Assembly: GCA_900316055.1 (NCBI GenBank)
Contig: ONBK01000002.1
Location: 103,090-167,089, forward strand
Source: an uncultured Bacteroidales bacterium
Lineage (GTDB): Bacteria; Bacteroidota; Bacteroidia; Bacteroidales; P3
DNA length: 64,000 nt
Reading direction: 5' to 3'
In this document: positions 22,920 to 33,670 of the stretch, one piece after another
How the letters are laid out: each line of letters starts with the position of its first letter
Position numbering within the stretch: the first letter of the stretch is position 1
Translations under genes and position numbers: made by a program
The notes under the pieces: generated by a model
Seen by the model: the letters and a program-made list of their open reading frames with translations, nothing else
What the model was told of the DNA's origin: nothing
The model's database searches: none

Positions 22920-25900
22920 TTGAAGATTAGTCGATATATATTGTTGCTGCTGCTGATGGTCGGTCTGTCTGTGCCCGTATGGGGGCAGGCGGATTCATCG
23001 GAATATACACCGATGGGCAGTGGCTACACGCCGTCATCGATAACAACGACGGTGGAATACGATGCCGCAACAGGTACCTACGTGAGGGTGAAGAGATTGG
23101 GTAATATGGTGTTGGGCAGAGAATATATGACCTTCGACGAGTACCAGGATTGGAAGATGGATGAGTTGATGCAGCAGTATTGGGACGAGAAAAAGGAGGG
23201 TACGGTGCTGGACAATTCAGAGGGTGGATTACTGAGCAAGATTCCCGGATTTAGTCAGATTAGCGAGAAGTTGAACCTGTTGAATGGCAAGCCTCTGATT
23301 GACATCACACCGAGTGGTAGTGCGGAATTGACGTTCCAGATAGTGAACAACTACCGCGACGACCCGCAGCGTGACGCTTCGGAGCGTAGTGTCACGACTT
23401 TCGACTTCGACGAGAACCTGCAAATTAACCTGAATGCGAAGATTGGCGACCTTATCAGTTTCGACATCAACCAGAACACCCATGCCACCTTCGATTTCGA
23501 GAACAAGTTGAAGCTGAAGTACGAAGGAAAGGAGGATGATATCCTGCAACTGTTCGAAGCTGCAGACATCTCGTTCCCTCTTCCGACCACCCTTATCAAG
23601 GGTAGTCAGCAGCTGTTTGGTTTTCATACAAAGCTGAAATTTGGTAAGTTGACTGTCGATGCCGTGTTGAGTGAGAAAGAGACGAGTACGGAGAATATGC
23701 AGGTGAAAGGCGGTGCGAGTAGTCATGAATTCGAGATTCGGGCCGATGAATACGAGGACAACCGCCACTTCTTTATCGCACAGTATTTCTATGACCATTA
23801 CAACCAGGCCATGAGTACGCTGCCCGTGGTGAATTCGAATGTGAAAATCCTGCGTATAGAGGTGTGGCGCACAAATGTGGGTGCTGCAGTCACTCAGAAT
23901 CGCAATATTGTGGCTCTCACCGATTTGGGAGAGGGTGTGCCATCGAATGTGCGAGTGCATGGGAGCGGACCGCAACTGCCGCGCAATAGTGCCAACGACC
24001 TGTTGCAGTTGGTGAACCCCGCCAGTATTCGTAGCGTCAACTCGGTGACGGGATTCATGCAGGGCATCGGGTTTGTTGCCGGTACGGACTATGAAAAGGT
24101 GGAGAGTGCCCGACTGCTGAACAGTAACGAGTACACTTTCAACCGCGAGTTGGGTTTCATCACGCTGAACCAGCCTTTGGCCAACGACCAGGTGCTGGCA
24201 GTGGCATTCCAATACCAGGTGGTGGGAGACACGACGGTGTATCAGGTGGGTGAGTTGACAACCGACGGTGTGAACGACCCGAATACCCTTGTGGTGAAGC
24301 TCCTAAAAGGTACGACGGTGAATACGCACCATCCGCTGTGGAAACTGATGATGAAGAACGTCTACTTCTTGAAGAGTAGTCAGCTGAGCCGGGAGGGCTT
24401 CCGTCTGAATGTGCTGTATGAGAGTTCAGAAGGCGGCGTAGGTGTGGGATTCTTCACCGAGGGACCGCATCAGGGTGTGCCGCTGATAGAGCTTTTCGGC
24501 ATGGACCGCATGGATGCGAGTCAGAGCTATTATTATGCTGACGGAGTGTTCGACTGGTTCGACTCGGCAGCCTTCAAGGGCGGACTTATACAAGCATCGA
24601 CCGGACGAATCTTCTTCCCCTATGTGGAACCTTTCGGCAAGGATTTGCGAACGATATTGGGCGACGATGAGATGGCGAATCGCTACTGTTTCGACTCGCT
24701 TTACACGATGACGCAGGCTTTGGCGCAGCAGTATGCCGAGCGAAACCGGTTCTATTTGGAGGGCTATTATACCAGTACTGTGAGTGGAGAGATTTCGTTG
24801 GGCTACAGTGTCACGCAGGGTAGTGTGACGGTCACGGCGGGAGGAATGCCCTTGATAGAGAATGTGGACTACACGGTGGACTATACTATGGGTACGGTGC
24901 GCATCATCAACGAGAGTATCTTGAGTTCCGGTACCCCCATCAGTGTGAGCTCGGAGAACAACTCGTTCAGCATGACCACCAAGCGCATGCTGGGCTTGCA
25001 TTTGAACTACGAGTTCGCCCCCGATTTCAACTTAGGAGCCACGGTGATGAACCTGCATGAGAAGCCGCTGACGCAGAAGAATAACTTCGGTGACGAGCCG
25101 ACGAGCAACACCATCTGGGGTGTGGACTTGAACTGGAGAGGCGAGGTGCCGATGATAACGAAATTGGTGGACTTGTTGCCTGGTATTGACACTAAGGCCC
25201 CGAGTAATCTGTCGCTCACGGCAGAGTTTGCCCATTTCATTCCGGGGATGTCGCAGACGGGCATGAGTGAGGGCAGTGTGAGTTATGTCGACGATTTTGA
25301 GGGCGCAGAGAGCAGCATCAGCCTGACCACAGTGAACTCGTGGTTTTTGGCTAGCACCCCGCAGGACTGGCAGCGGCCGATGGCCATGTTCCCCGAGACG
25401 GCTCCCAGCAGTGGGTTGGCCTATGGTTTCAACAGGGCCAAGTTGGCCTGGTACCGTATCAGCAACGATTTTTACAATAGTGGCACACGTCCGTCGAACA
25501 TCACCGCCGACGACCTCTCGAAACCCTATGCAAGAAGAATTTACGAGCAGGAGGTCTTCCCCAACAAAGACCGTGTGGCCGGCCAACCCACGTATATCTA
25601 CGAGCTGAATCTGGCCTATTATCCGACGGAGAAAGGCCCTTATAACTACGATGTGGCTCCGTCGGCCTATAGTGCCGGTATCACGGACAGTGGCACGTTG
25701 GTGGACCCGAAGAGCCGTTGGGGCGGCATTATGAGGAAGTTGGACTATACGGACTTTGAGACCCAGAATATCGAGACCATAGAGTTCTGGCTGATGGACC
25801 CCTTCATCGAAAACCCTCAACATACGGGAGGTAAGCTGTATATCAACTTGGGCGATGTGAGTGAGGATATCTTGCGTGACGGTCGGAAAGCCTTTGAGAA

Positions 25901-28900
25901 CGGATTGCCCACGAGTGCAGTGGTGGTAAATGTAGACACCACCATTTGGGGCCGAGTGCCCACTACGCAGCCCATCGTCAATGCCTTTGACAACGATGCC
26001 CAGTCGCGTATGTATCAGGATGTGGGTTATGACGGCATAAGCAGCACCCATGGGATGACCGACGAGCAGTCGTTCTTTGCTGACTATTTAGAGCGCATTG
26101 CGCAGCGTTACGGAACAGCTTCGGTGGCCTATCAGAAGGCGGCGGAAGACCCGTCGAGCGACGACTTCCGCTACTTCCGCAGCTCGTACTATGATGCCAA
26201 CAATGTAAAAATCAACGACCGCTACAAGTTGTACAACAACCCCGAGGGCAACTCGCCCGTGGACGAGGACACCGACGAAGAGTACATGACGAGTGCCAGT
26301 GCCTATCCCAATGTCGAGGACATCAACAAAGACAACACCCTGAGTGAGGCGGAGAACTACTACCAGTATGAGATTGACTTGCGGCCCGACAGGATGATGA
26401 TAGGGGAGAATCACATTGTTGATATCCAGGAGGCGCGGAACATCCAGCTTGCCAATGGCGAGACCACCACCTGCCGGTGGTATCAGTTCCGCATCCCCAT
26501 CCGGGAGCCCAACCAGAAAGTGGGCAACATCAACGGCTTCCAGTCGATACGCTTCATGAGAGTCTTCCTGAACGACTTCGAGGAACCGGTGATACTGCGT
26601 TTCGCTACGATGGATTTGGTGTACTCCACGTGGAGGAAATATGGCGAGAATCTGATGCAACCCGGCGACTATGCCACGGGGACGACAGAGGAGGCCAGTT
26701 TTAATATCTCGACCGTCAACATCGAAGAGAACGGCAGTCGCCAGCCGGTACCTTATGTGCTACCTCCGGGTATTGAGCGTGAGGAGTGGTATTCGAGCGG
26801 CAGCAGCTACACGCAGTTGAATGAGCAGTCGATGGCACTGGATGTGGACCAGCTGTCGAGTGGCGATGCGCGGGCCATCTACCGTGCCACGAGCTATGAC
26901 TTGCGGCAGTACGGCCACCTGAAGATGTTCGTCCATGCGGAGAAGAAATATGCCACCGAACAGGTGGAGGATGGAGACCTGACGGTTTTTGTGCGGTTGG
27001 GTACGGACTTCACGAGCAACTATTACGAATACGAATTGCCGCTGACCTTCACGCCGTGGAACACGCCGGCTGACGACCCTTACGGCATCTGGCCTGTGGA
27101 GAACAATGTTGATGTGGACCTGCAGCGCCTGACGGAGTTGAAGACCAACCGGAACCGTCGGATACGTGCCGGCGAGAGTGGATTGTCGCCCACGGTCCTT
27201 TATAGTGAGATGGTCGACGGCAAGCGGTACACTGTGTTGGGTACCCCGAATCTGGGCAAGGTGAAAGTCATCATGGTTGGTGTGCGCAATCCGAAGAAAG
27301 AAACCCTCACCGACGGCAACAATATGCTGCCGAAGTCGGCCGTGGTGTGGATTAACGAGCTGCGCCTGAGTGACTATCGAAACAAAGGCGGCTGGGCGGC
27401 AATGGCAATGGCGAGGACGAACTTGGCCGACGTGGGCAACCTGTCGCTCTACGGCAGCTACACCACCGCCAACTTCGGCAATCTGGAAGACCCGCTTGTT
27501 AAAGAAGAGCTGATGAACACCTTCACCTTCCAGACCACTTTTGATATGGAGTTGGCGAAATTCTTGCCCGAGGAGTGGGGCTTGCATATCCCGTTCTATA
27601 TCGACCACACGAGAGAGATAGGAAGTCCGGAGTACAACCCGTACAACCCCGATGTGCTGTTGAGTGACGACTTGGACACCTACCGAACCTCGGAGGAGCG
27701 GGACAGTGTGAGACATATGACGCAACGGAGGAAATCGATGACGAATCTGAGTTTTGCCAATGTGAGGAAAGACCGGGTGGGGAAAGATGCAGCTAAGCCG
27801 AAGATATATGACATAGAGAACTTCTCGTTTTCGTATGCCTACAGCGGCGAGCGGAGCAGTGATGAAGAGACAGAACACTACAGCAAGGATCAGCACCGAG
27901 GAGGATTCACCTACAACTACAGCCTGCAGCCCAAGCCTGTCAAACCATTCGAGAAAGTGAAGTTGTTTAAAGGAAAGGCATGGAAGATAGTAAGGGAATT
28001 TAACTTCTACTATCTGCCCAAGAGCCTGAGTTTCTCGACGGAGATATACAGAGACTTTGAGGAGACCCTGTTGAGGAACAAGAGTGCCGCGCAGGTGATT
28101 ATCAAACCCACCTATTTCAAGCAATTCACATGGCAGCGAAACTACGGACTTCAGTATGACCTGATGCGGTCGTTGCGGATACAGTATTCAGCCAATGCCA
28201 ATGCGCGTATCGAGGAGCCGATAGGGAGGATAGAGACGTCGTCTGCCAGTGACTCGATATGGCGCTCGATAGCGCGAGGAGGCACCATGCAGAACTTCAA
28301 GCAGGACATCACGGTGAACTATGATGTGCCGATAGGAAAGTTGCCGTATATGGACTTCTTGAAGATGCCGTTGAGCTACCGGACGAACTTCATCTACCAG
28401 GGCACCACGCAGGCCTTGCAGTCGCTGGGCTCGACACTGCAGGGGTCGGGAATCTACCAGATATCGACCACTGCCAATATGACGACCTTATACAACAAAA
28501 TTCCCTTGCTGAAGAACGCCAATACCCCTGCGAGTCAGAAAAAAACTGCCGAGAAGGGTGGCAAGAAGAACCAGCCGAAGCTGACACCGCAGGACTCGTT
28601 GGCCGTGGCCGACAGTCTGCGGCATGCAGAGTTGATGGAGACATTGAAGCAGATAGGCTACTTCGGACTGCGGATGGTGACGGCAGTGAAAGACTTCACA
28701 CTGCAGTATAATGTCACCAATGGTTCGCGCCTGCCGGGTTATATGGGAGAGTCGCGCCTGTTCGGTCTGGATCCGAGTAATGCTTGGACCCCTGGGGTGG
28801 GGTATATATTGGGGTACGACTTGGATGTCGCCGAGGACTTGTTGCGGCGGGACCTGCTGTCGAGGGACTCGTTGTTTAACCAGCCTCACGAGATGACCAG

Positions 28901-30035
28901 TAACAAATCGTTCACGATGCAAGCCAATGTGGAGCCGATAAGGGACCTGAAGATAATACTGAATGCCTCACAGAACTATGCTTCGCGTGACGAATACTAC
29001 TATAAGTACCTTACAGACAGAGGATATGTTGACGGGCCGTTGTCACAGCGACAGACGGGTACCTACACCACCACTACGTGGAGTTTCTCGACGGCCTTTA
29101 CAGACCCCGACGAATTGTTCGCCCAGTTCTTGGAGAATCGTAGCATTATAGCAGGGCGGTTAGCGGAAGCCAATCCAGACCCCTACAGCAACCAAATGGT
29201 GCTGGACACGATGAACGGACAGTATTATCCAGCGGGCTACAGCGCCAACTCGCAGACGGTGCTGCTGACGGCCTTCTTGGCGACCTATATGGGCAAGGAT
29301 GCCGGCAGTATGGGCTTTTCTCCCTTCCAGAAATTCCCGTTGCCAAACTGGAATATCAACTACAACGGATTGAACAATGTGCAGTTCCTCAAGAAGTGGT
29401 TCACCAACATCACACTGTCACACCGCTATACCTCTACCTATAGCATTGGTAACTTCTACACCGATGCCACTATTTCGGGACTCAATGACTACGACTATGG
29501 CAGTGAGACGCAGGTGAACAGTATGGGAGATTATGTGCCGCCGGTGAGTATGGAGGGAGTGCAGATTACGGAGCAGTTCAATCCCCTGTTCAGAATAGCA
29601 GTGAACATGGTGAACAGCTTCCAGTTCAACTTCTCGTTGCAGAAGAACCGGACGTTGATGCTGTCGTTTTCGAATAACCAGTTGACGGAAACGACGAGGG
29701 ATGGATTCACTGTCGGTGCTGGATACCGGTTCAAGGATGTCAAATTCAATGTACGCTTCGCCGACAAGGTCCATAAGTTGAAGAGCGACATCGTGGTGCA
29801 ACTGAACCTGACATACAATAGTAACAAGACCAATATCAGGAAGATTAATCAGAACCTAAGCCAGATATCGTCTGGCAGCTCTGTGTGGATGGCAGAGTTG
29901 AGTGGTGAGTATACGCTGACGACGAATCTGACGGTGAAGGCTTTCTTCCAGACGAATATCAACACTCCGTATATATCCAATTCGTATCCGAATTCCACCA
30001 CGAAAGGTGGACTGACCATTAGATTCTCGTTTTAA
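22920..30035 (+). CDS. sprA: T9SS outer-membrane translocon protein SprA/Sov
   Basis: This 2371-aa protein has the size expected for SprA (about 2400) or Sov (about 2500). It is the giant beta-barrel through which T9SS cargo crosses the outer membrane. The signal peptide is KISRYILLLLLMVGLSVPVWGQ. SprA-type segments repeat through the chain, for example LNLLNGKPLIDITPSGSAE near residue 120, VDYTMGTVRIINESILSSG near 660, and YVDDFEGAESSISL near 788. The end is a barrel-like terminal strand (GGLTIRFSF). The only plausible start is TTG 22920, since an in-frame stop lies just upstream in repeat DNA; a purine-rich AGGAAGAAAGG sits about 10 bases before it. The next gene starts at the very next base. 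It would export the sorting-domain proteins at 2-4928 and 39886-48881. Confidence 0.95.
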   Translation: MKISRYILLLLLMVGLSVPVWGQADSSEYTPMGSGYTPSSITTTVEYDAATGTYVRVKRLGNMVLGREYMTFDEYQDWKMDELMQQYWDEKKEGTVLDNSEGGLLSKIPGFSQISEKLNLLNGKPLIDITPSGSAELTFQIVNNYRDDPQRDASERSVTTFDFDENLQINLNAKIGDLISFDINQNTHATFDFENKLKLKYEGKEDDILQLFEAADISFPLPTTLIKGSQQLFGFHTKLKFGKLTVDAVLSEKETSTENMQVKGGASSHEFEIRADEYEDNRHFFIAQYFYDHYNQAMSTLPVVNSNVKILRIEVWRTNVGAAVTQNRNIVALTDLGEGVPSNVRVHGSGPQLPRNSANDLLQLVNPASIRSVNSVTGFMQGIGFVAGTDYEKVESARLLNSNEYTFNRELGFITLNQPLANDQVLAVAFQYQVVGDTTVYQVGELTTDGVNDPNTLVVKLLKGTTVNTHHPLWKLMMKNVYFLKSSQLSREGFRLNVLYESSEGGVGVGFFTEGPHQGVPLIELFGMDRMDASQSYYYADGVFDWFDSAAFKGGLIQASTGRIFFPYVEPFGKDLRTILGDDEMANRYCFDSLYTMTQALAQQYAERNRFYLEGYYTSTVSGEISLGYSVTQGSVTVTAGGMPLIENVDYTVDYTMGTVRIINESILSSGTPISVSSENNSFSMTTKRMLGLHLNYEFAPDFNLGATVMNLHEKPLTQKNNFGDEPTSNTIWGVDLNWRGEVPMITKLVDLLPGIDTKAPSNLSLTAEFAHFIPGMSQTGMSEGSVSYVDDFEGAESSISLTTVNSWFLASTPQDWQRPMAMFPETAPSSGLAYGFNRAKLAWYRISNDFYNSGTRPSNITADDLSKPYARRIYEQEVFPNKDRVAGQPTYIYELNLAYYPTEKGPYNYDVAPSAYSAGITDSGTLVDPKSRWGGIMRKLDYTDFETQNIETIEFWLMDPFIENPQHTGGKLYINLGDVSEDILRDGRKAFENGLPTSAVVVNVDTTIWGRVPTTQPIVNAFDNDAQSRMYQDVGYDGISSTHGMTDEQSFFADYLERIAQRYGTASVAYQKAAEDPSSDDFRYFRSSYYDANNVKINDRYKLYNNPEGNSPVDEDTDEEYMTSASAYPNVEDINKDNTLSEAENYYQYEIDLRPDRMMIGENHIVDIQEARNIQLANGETTTCRWYQFRIPIREPNQKVGNINGFQSIRFMRVFLNDFEEPVILRFATMDLVYSTWRKYGENLMQPGDYATGTTEEASFNISTVNIEENGSRQPVPYVLPPGIEREEWYSSGSSYTQLNEQSMALDVDQLSSGDARAIYRATSYDLRQYGHLKMFVHAEKKYATEQVEDGDLTVFVRLGTDFTSNYYEYELPLTFTPWNTPADDPYGIWPVENNVDVDLQRLTELKTNRNRRIRAGESGLSPTVLYSEMVDGKRYTVLGTPNLGKVKVIMVGVRNPKKETLTDGNNMLPKSAVVWINELRLSDYRNKGGWAAMAMARTNLADVGNLSLYGSYTTANFGNLEDPLVKEELMNTFTFQTTFDMELAKFLPEEWGLHIPFYIDHTREIGSPEYNPYNPDVLLSDDLDTYRTSEERDSVRHMTQRRKSMTNLSFANVRKDRVGKDAAKPKIYDIENFSFSYAYSGERSSDEETEHYSKDQHRGGFTYNYSLQPKPVKPFEKVKLFKGKAWKIVREFNFYYLPKSLSFSTEIYRDFEETLLRNKSAAQVIIKPTYFKQFTWQRNYGLQYDLMRSLRIQYSANANARIEEPIGRIETSSASDSIWRSIARGGTMQNFKQDITVNYDVPIGKLPYMDFLKMPLSYRTNFIYQGTTQALQSLGSTLQGSGIYQISTTANMTTLYNKIPLLKNANTPASQKKTAEKGGKKNQPKLTPQDSLAVADSLRHAELMETLKQIGYFGLRMVTAVKDFTLQYNVTNGSRLPGYMGESRLFGLDPSNAWTPGVGYILGYDLDVAEDLLRRDLLSRDSLFNQPHEMTSNKSFTMQANVEPIRDLKIILNASQNYASRDEYYYKYLTDRGYVDGPLSQRQTGTYTTTTWSFSTAFTDPDELFAQFLENRSIIAGRLAEANPDPYSNQMVLDTMNGQYYPAGYSANSQTVLLTAFLATYMGKDAGSMGFSPFQKFPLPNWNINYNGLNNVQFLKKWFTNITLSHRYTSTYSIGNFYTDATISGLNDYDYGSETQVNSMGDYVPPVSMEGVQITEQFNPLFRIAVNMVNSFQFNFSLQKNRTLMLSFSNNQLTETTRDGFTVGAGYRFKDVKFNVRFADKVHKLKSDIVVQLNLTYNSNKTNIRKINQNLSQISSGSSVWMAELSGEYTLTTNLTVKAFFQTNINTPYISNSYPNSTTKGGLTIRFSF

Positions 30036-31475
30036 ATGAAGAAAAAAGACCGATTCAAAAATTTCGACGACGAGGTGCGGGAGCTTGTACTGGACTTCGA
30101 GAATACGGTGCTCCGAGGGGAGAGCCAGTTTTTTGATGTCGACGAGATGGAAATCATCATCGATTACTATTTCGAGGTGAACGACCCGAAGCCGTTGGAC
30201 CGGGCTGTGCAGTATGCGGAGCAGTTGTATCCGAACAGTACGTCGGTGAGACTGCGGAGGGCGCATCTGATGATTGCCCGAGGACAGTATCGGAAAGCCC
30301 TTGCGGTGCTCAACAGGATGAGGGAGGAGGAACCGGAGAACACGGATGTGGCCTACTCGCTCGGGGTGGCCAACGGAGCGGTTGGAGAGTCGAAAAAGGC
30401 TATCGAATACTTCAAGGAGGCCGCTACCGACGGCTGGATGCTGGGACGCATCTATGCCAATATGGCAGAGGAGTACTACAAGATGAAGGACTACGACTCG
30501 GCATTGAACTACTATCGGAAAGCCATGGAGAGTGATTCGTGTGACGAGTACACCATATATAACTACTATGATGTCTGCTATGAGACAGGGCGAGTGGAAC
30601 AGGCGGCAGAGTACCTGAAGAGGTATGTGAACGAACATCCTTACAACAAGGAGGCGTGGTATTGTCTGGGTTGCGCCTATCGTGACCTCACGCTCTATGA
30701 GAAGGCTGTCGACGCTTACGAGTTTGCAGTGGCCATTGACAAGGGGTATGTCGATGCGTATGTGGCAATGTCGCAGACGCAAGATTTTATGGGACATACC
30801 AGCGAGGCGGTGTCGACGATGATTAGGGTTCTTGAGTTTACTGACGACCGTGCCCGTGTCTACCGCACCATAGGCTCGCTCTATGCCCGCGAGGCCAACT
30901 ATGATACCGCTGTGGCCTATTTCCGCAAGGCCATCGAGGAAAACCCCACCGATGCAGAGGCCTATGCCGATATGGCGGTATGCTCTATCGAGATGGGAGA
31001 TTCAACAACGGCGCTCTCGCACGTGGAGAAGGCATTGCATGTGATGGAGTTGAACCCCTCGGAGGTTTTCCCCGACGGCAATCCTGACGTGCTGTGCTCT
31101 GCGGGAATGGTGTATGATGCCGTGGACGACTTCGAGAAGGCTTCGGAGTATTTCGAGCGGATGATATGCACAGGGTATTATACCGAGCCGCAATGCCAGC
31201 TCTATACGCAGTTTCTGTTCAACCACAAGGTCTACGAAGTGATGGAACAGTTTGCCGAGGAGTCGCTCGATGTCTATCCGCACAGTTCGTTTTACTCCAC
31301 CTATCTTGCGGCAGCTTATTTCTATATGAATCGTTACAACCGGGCGCGGAAGATGCTACCAGATGTATCGCCCGCAATGCTTGCCGAGATATGCCCCGAG
31401 ATTATTAGCCATCCATTGCTGGGGCCGCTGGTGCCTGCCGACCCGTGGAACAATAGTGAAGAACAAAAACTATAA
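30036..31475 (+). CDS. Tetratricopeptide-repeat protein
   Basis: This 479-aa protein starts immediately after the sprA stop. It has no signal peptide and is probably cytosolic. At least eight TPR-like helical pairs run from about 65 to 440, for example NTDVAYSLGVANGAVGESKKAIEYFKEA, PYNKEAWYCLGCAYRDLTLYEKAVDAYEFA, and YRTIGSLYAREANYDTAVAYFRKAIEENP. The N-terminal 60 residues are charged (MKKKDRFKNFDDEVRELVLD). Such proteins are scaffolds; the partner is unknown. Position suggests co-expression with sprA, but a secretion role is inference only. Confidence 0.87.
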   Translation: MKKKDRFKNFDDEVRELVLDFENTVLRGESQFFDVDEMEIIIDYYFEVNDPKPLDRAVQYAEQLYPNSTSVRLRRAHLMIARGQYRKALAVLNRMREEEPENTDVAYSLGVANGAVGESKKAIEYFKEAATDGWMLGRIYANMAEEYYKMKDYDSALNYYRKAMESDSCDEYTIYNYYDVCYETGRVEQAAEYLKRYVNEHPYNKEAWYCLGCAYRDLTLYEKAVDAYEFAVAIDKGYVDAYVAMSQTQDFMGHTSEAVSTMIRVLEFTDDRARVYRTIGSLYAREANYDTAVAYFRKAIEENPTDAEAYADMAVCSIEMGDSTTALSHVEKALHVMELNPSEVFPDGNPDVLCSAGMVYDAVDDFEKASEYFERMICTGYYTEPQCQLYTQFLFNHKVYEVMEQFAEESLDVYPHSSFYSTYLAAAYFYMNRYNRARKMLPDVSPAMLAEICPEIISHPLLGPLVPADPWNNSEEQKL

Positions 31476-31480
31476 CAAAG

Positions 31481-32245
31481 ATGATAAAAAAAGGATTGCT
31501 TCTCATACTGTTTTTTGCGGCAATTGTTGCTGTCAGTCCTGTACAAGCACAAGAAGAGGTGGGAGTCGCCGAGGCTGTTCGTGGCGACACAGCCTCTACG
31601 GGCTTTGTGGCAAAGGCTCTCCATTGGTATGATGCCCACATGAACTATTGGGCTGTCGGTGGCCTCATGGCTATCGAGAGTTCTTTCATTCCCTTCCCAT
31701 CGGAAGTGGTTATTCCTCCGGCGGTATATGTTGCGGCTAACCCTCAGGGGAAGAGCGGTATGGTGATATGGCTGGTGGTGTTGGTGGGTACCTTGGGCGC
31801 TTTGTTGGGTGCCCTCATCAACTACTTCCTCTCACGTTGGCTCGGACGCCCCATTATCTATGCTTTTGTGGATAGTAAATGGGGACATATGCTCCGACTC
31901 TCGGGTGAAAAAATGGAACGTGCCGAGAAATATTTCAACGAGCATGGAGTGGTTTCGACGCTTGTTGGCCGCCTCATCCCCGTGGTTCGTCAGCTCATCT
32001 CCATCCCTGCGGGACTCAGCAAGATGAATATCTGGGCTTTTATGCTCTATACCACCATCGGAGCCTTGGTGTGGAACTGTATTTTGGCACTCTTGGGTTG
32101 GCTCGCTTATAAGACCGCCGATCCCACCGTCATCGAGAAATACAGCAATATCCTCAGCTATGTCATCATCGGCCTCTTTGTGGCCGTGGTGGCCTTCTTT
32201 GTCATTCGTTACTTCGTCAAGAAACGCAAAAATGATTCCCAATAA
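31481..32245 (+). CDS. DedA family membrane protein
   Basis: This 254-aa protein has an N-terminal hydrophobic leader (MIKKGLLLILFFAAIV...VQAQ), then about 50 residues, then the DedA core. The core shows ESSFIPFPSEVVIPPAVYVA, GALLGALINYFLSRWLGRPII, FNEHGVVSTLVGRLIPVVRQLISIPAG (the family Arg-rich motif), and two final helices. DedA proteins are inner-membrane transporters or scramblases linked to lipid carrier recycling. It is the third gene after sprA and overlaps sufS by 14 bases. An N-terminal cleavable-looking leader before a DedA domain is somewhat unusual. Confidence 0.9.
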   Translation: MIKKGLLLILFFAAIVAVSPVQAQEEVGVAEAVRGDTASTGFVAKALHWYDAHMNYWAVGGLMAIESSFIPFPSEVVIPPAVYVAANPQGKSGMVIWLVVLVGTLGALLGALINYFLSRWLGRPIIYAFVDSKWGHMLRLSGEKMERAEKYFNEHGVVSTLVGRLIPVVRQLISIPAGLSKMNIWAFMLYTTIGALVWNCILALLGWLAYKTADPTVIEKYSNILSYVIIGLFVAVVAFFVIRYFVKKRKNDSQ

Positions 32246-33434
32246 TATCCAATCTCAGTTCCCCATTCTCGACACTCAAGTGCATGGTCACCCGCTGGTC
32301 TACCTCGACAATGCGGCCACTACGCAGAAGCCTCAGAGTGTTATCGAGGCTCTTGATGATTACTACCGTACCCTCAATAGCAATATCCACCGTGGAGCGC
32401 ACCACCTCGCTGCTGCCGCTACCGAGCGTTATGAGGCCGTGCGCCGTCAGGTGCAGCATCTTATCAACGCCCGTCACAGTCACGAGATAGTCTTCACTCG
32501 TGGCACCACTGAGAGTATCAATCTTGTGGCCTCCTCATTTTCCAAACGTTACTTCACTGGCGATGACGAGGTCATCGTATCCGGTATGGAGCATCATTCT
32601 GACATTGTCCCTTGGCAGCTTGCCGGTGCTACTTTGCGCCCCATTCCCTTCAGCGACGAGGGTGTCCTCGATCTCGAGACCTATGAGAAACTCTTCTCTT
32701 CGAAGACCCGCATCGTGGCTGTCAACCACGTCTCCAATACCCTCGGTACCGTCAACCCCGTGGCCGAAATCATCCGTATTGCCCACAATCACGGTGTCCC
32801 CGTCCTTATCGATGGTGCACAGTCTATCTCTCATCTCAAAGTCGACGTGCAGGCACTCGGTTGCGACTTCTATTGCTTCTCTGGACATAAGATGTATGGC
32901 CCCATGGGAGTCGGCGTGATGTATGGTCGCGAGGAGATACTCAATGAACTGCCGCCTTATCAGGGTGGGGGAGAGATGATTGAGAATGTCACCTTCGAGC
33001 GGACTACCTACAACCAGCTGCCTTTTAAGTTCGAGGCCGGCACCCCCTCTGTGGGCGATGTCATCGGTCTCGGGGTGGCCATCGACTTTATGCAAGAGGT
33101 GGGTGTCGATAATATTGCTGCCCATGAGGATGACCTGTTGCGTTACGCCACAGAAGGACTCTCACGTATTCCCGGAGTTCGTATTTTCGGCACCGCGCCG
33201 CAGAAGACCTCCGTGCTCTCCTTCCTCGTCGGAGACGCTCATCCCTACGATATAGGCACCCTCCTCGACCAACTCGGCATCGCCGTTCGCACGGGTCACC
33301 ACTGTACTCAGCCCATCATGGACCGCTACCATATCCCCGGCACCGTCCGCGCCTCTTTTGCTGTCTATAACACCAGAGAGGAGGTGGAGGTGTTTCTTAA
33401 GGCGTTGGAGAGGGTTTTGCCTCTTTTGGGGTAG
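32232..33434 (+). CDS. sufS: Cysteine desulfurase, SufS type
   Basis: This 400-aa protein starts at ATG 32232 (MIPNNIQSQFPILDTQ). It is a PLP enzyme that takes sulfur from cysteine for Fe-S cluster assembly. Visible are YLDNAATTQKPQSVI, TRGTTESINLVA, DGAQSISHLKVDV, the PLP lysine Lys220 in SGHKMYGPMG, and the active-site Cys358 in RTGHHCTQP, which is the type II (SufS) form. No other suf genes are adjacent, although in many Bacteroidales sufS lies with sufBCD. The start overlaps the dedA end by 14 bases. A REP palindrome begins in its stop codon. Confidence 0.93.
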   Translation: MIPNNIQSQFPILDTQVHGHPLVYLDNAATTQKPQSVIEALDDYYRTLNSNIHRGAHHLAAAATERYEAVRRQVQHLINARHSHEIVFTRGTTESINLVASSFSKRYFTGDDEVIVSGMEHHSDIVPWQLAGATLRPIPFSDEGVLDLETYEKLFSSKTRIVAVNHVSNTLGTVNPVAEIIRIAHNHGVPVLIDGAQSISHLKVDVQALGCDFYCFSGHKMYGPMGVGVMYGREEILNELPPYQGGGEMIENVTFERTTYNQLPFKFEAGTPSVGDVIGLGVAIDFMQEVGVDNIAAHEDDLLRYATEGLSRIPGVRIFGTAPQKTSVLSFLVGDAHPYDIGTLLDQLGIAVRTGHHCTQPIMDRYHIPGTVRASFAVYNTREEVEVFLKALERVLPLLG

Positions 33435-33670
33435 TCCCGTAGGGACGATATATTTTAGCCGTGGGTGTGAGCCCACGGCTAATGAAAAAACAAAACAAAT
33501 GTAGCCCTGTAGGGGCGACACAAACACAGCAACAATGGCCAATAGTTATGCTCAAATATACGTCCACATCACTTTCCACGTGAAGGATGACAGCAGGATT
33601 GACAAGGAAGATCTGACCAATCTGTGCAAGTATATTACGGGTATTAATATATCGCCCCTACGGGGCTTCT
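33434..33670. repeat. REP-like palindrome cluster
   Basis: Four palindromes are visible: GTCCCGTAGGGAC (33434-33446), AGCCGTGGG/CCCACGGCT (33457-33480), GCCCTGTAGGGGC (33504-33516) and GCCCCTACGGGGC (33654-33666). The last two are near-copies of each other and bracket the truncated transposase reading frame. The layout fits a REP element pair with a REP-associated Y1 transposase. Confidence 0.78.
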
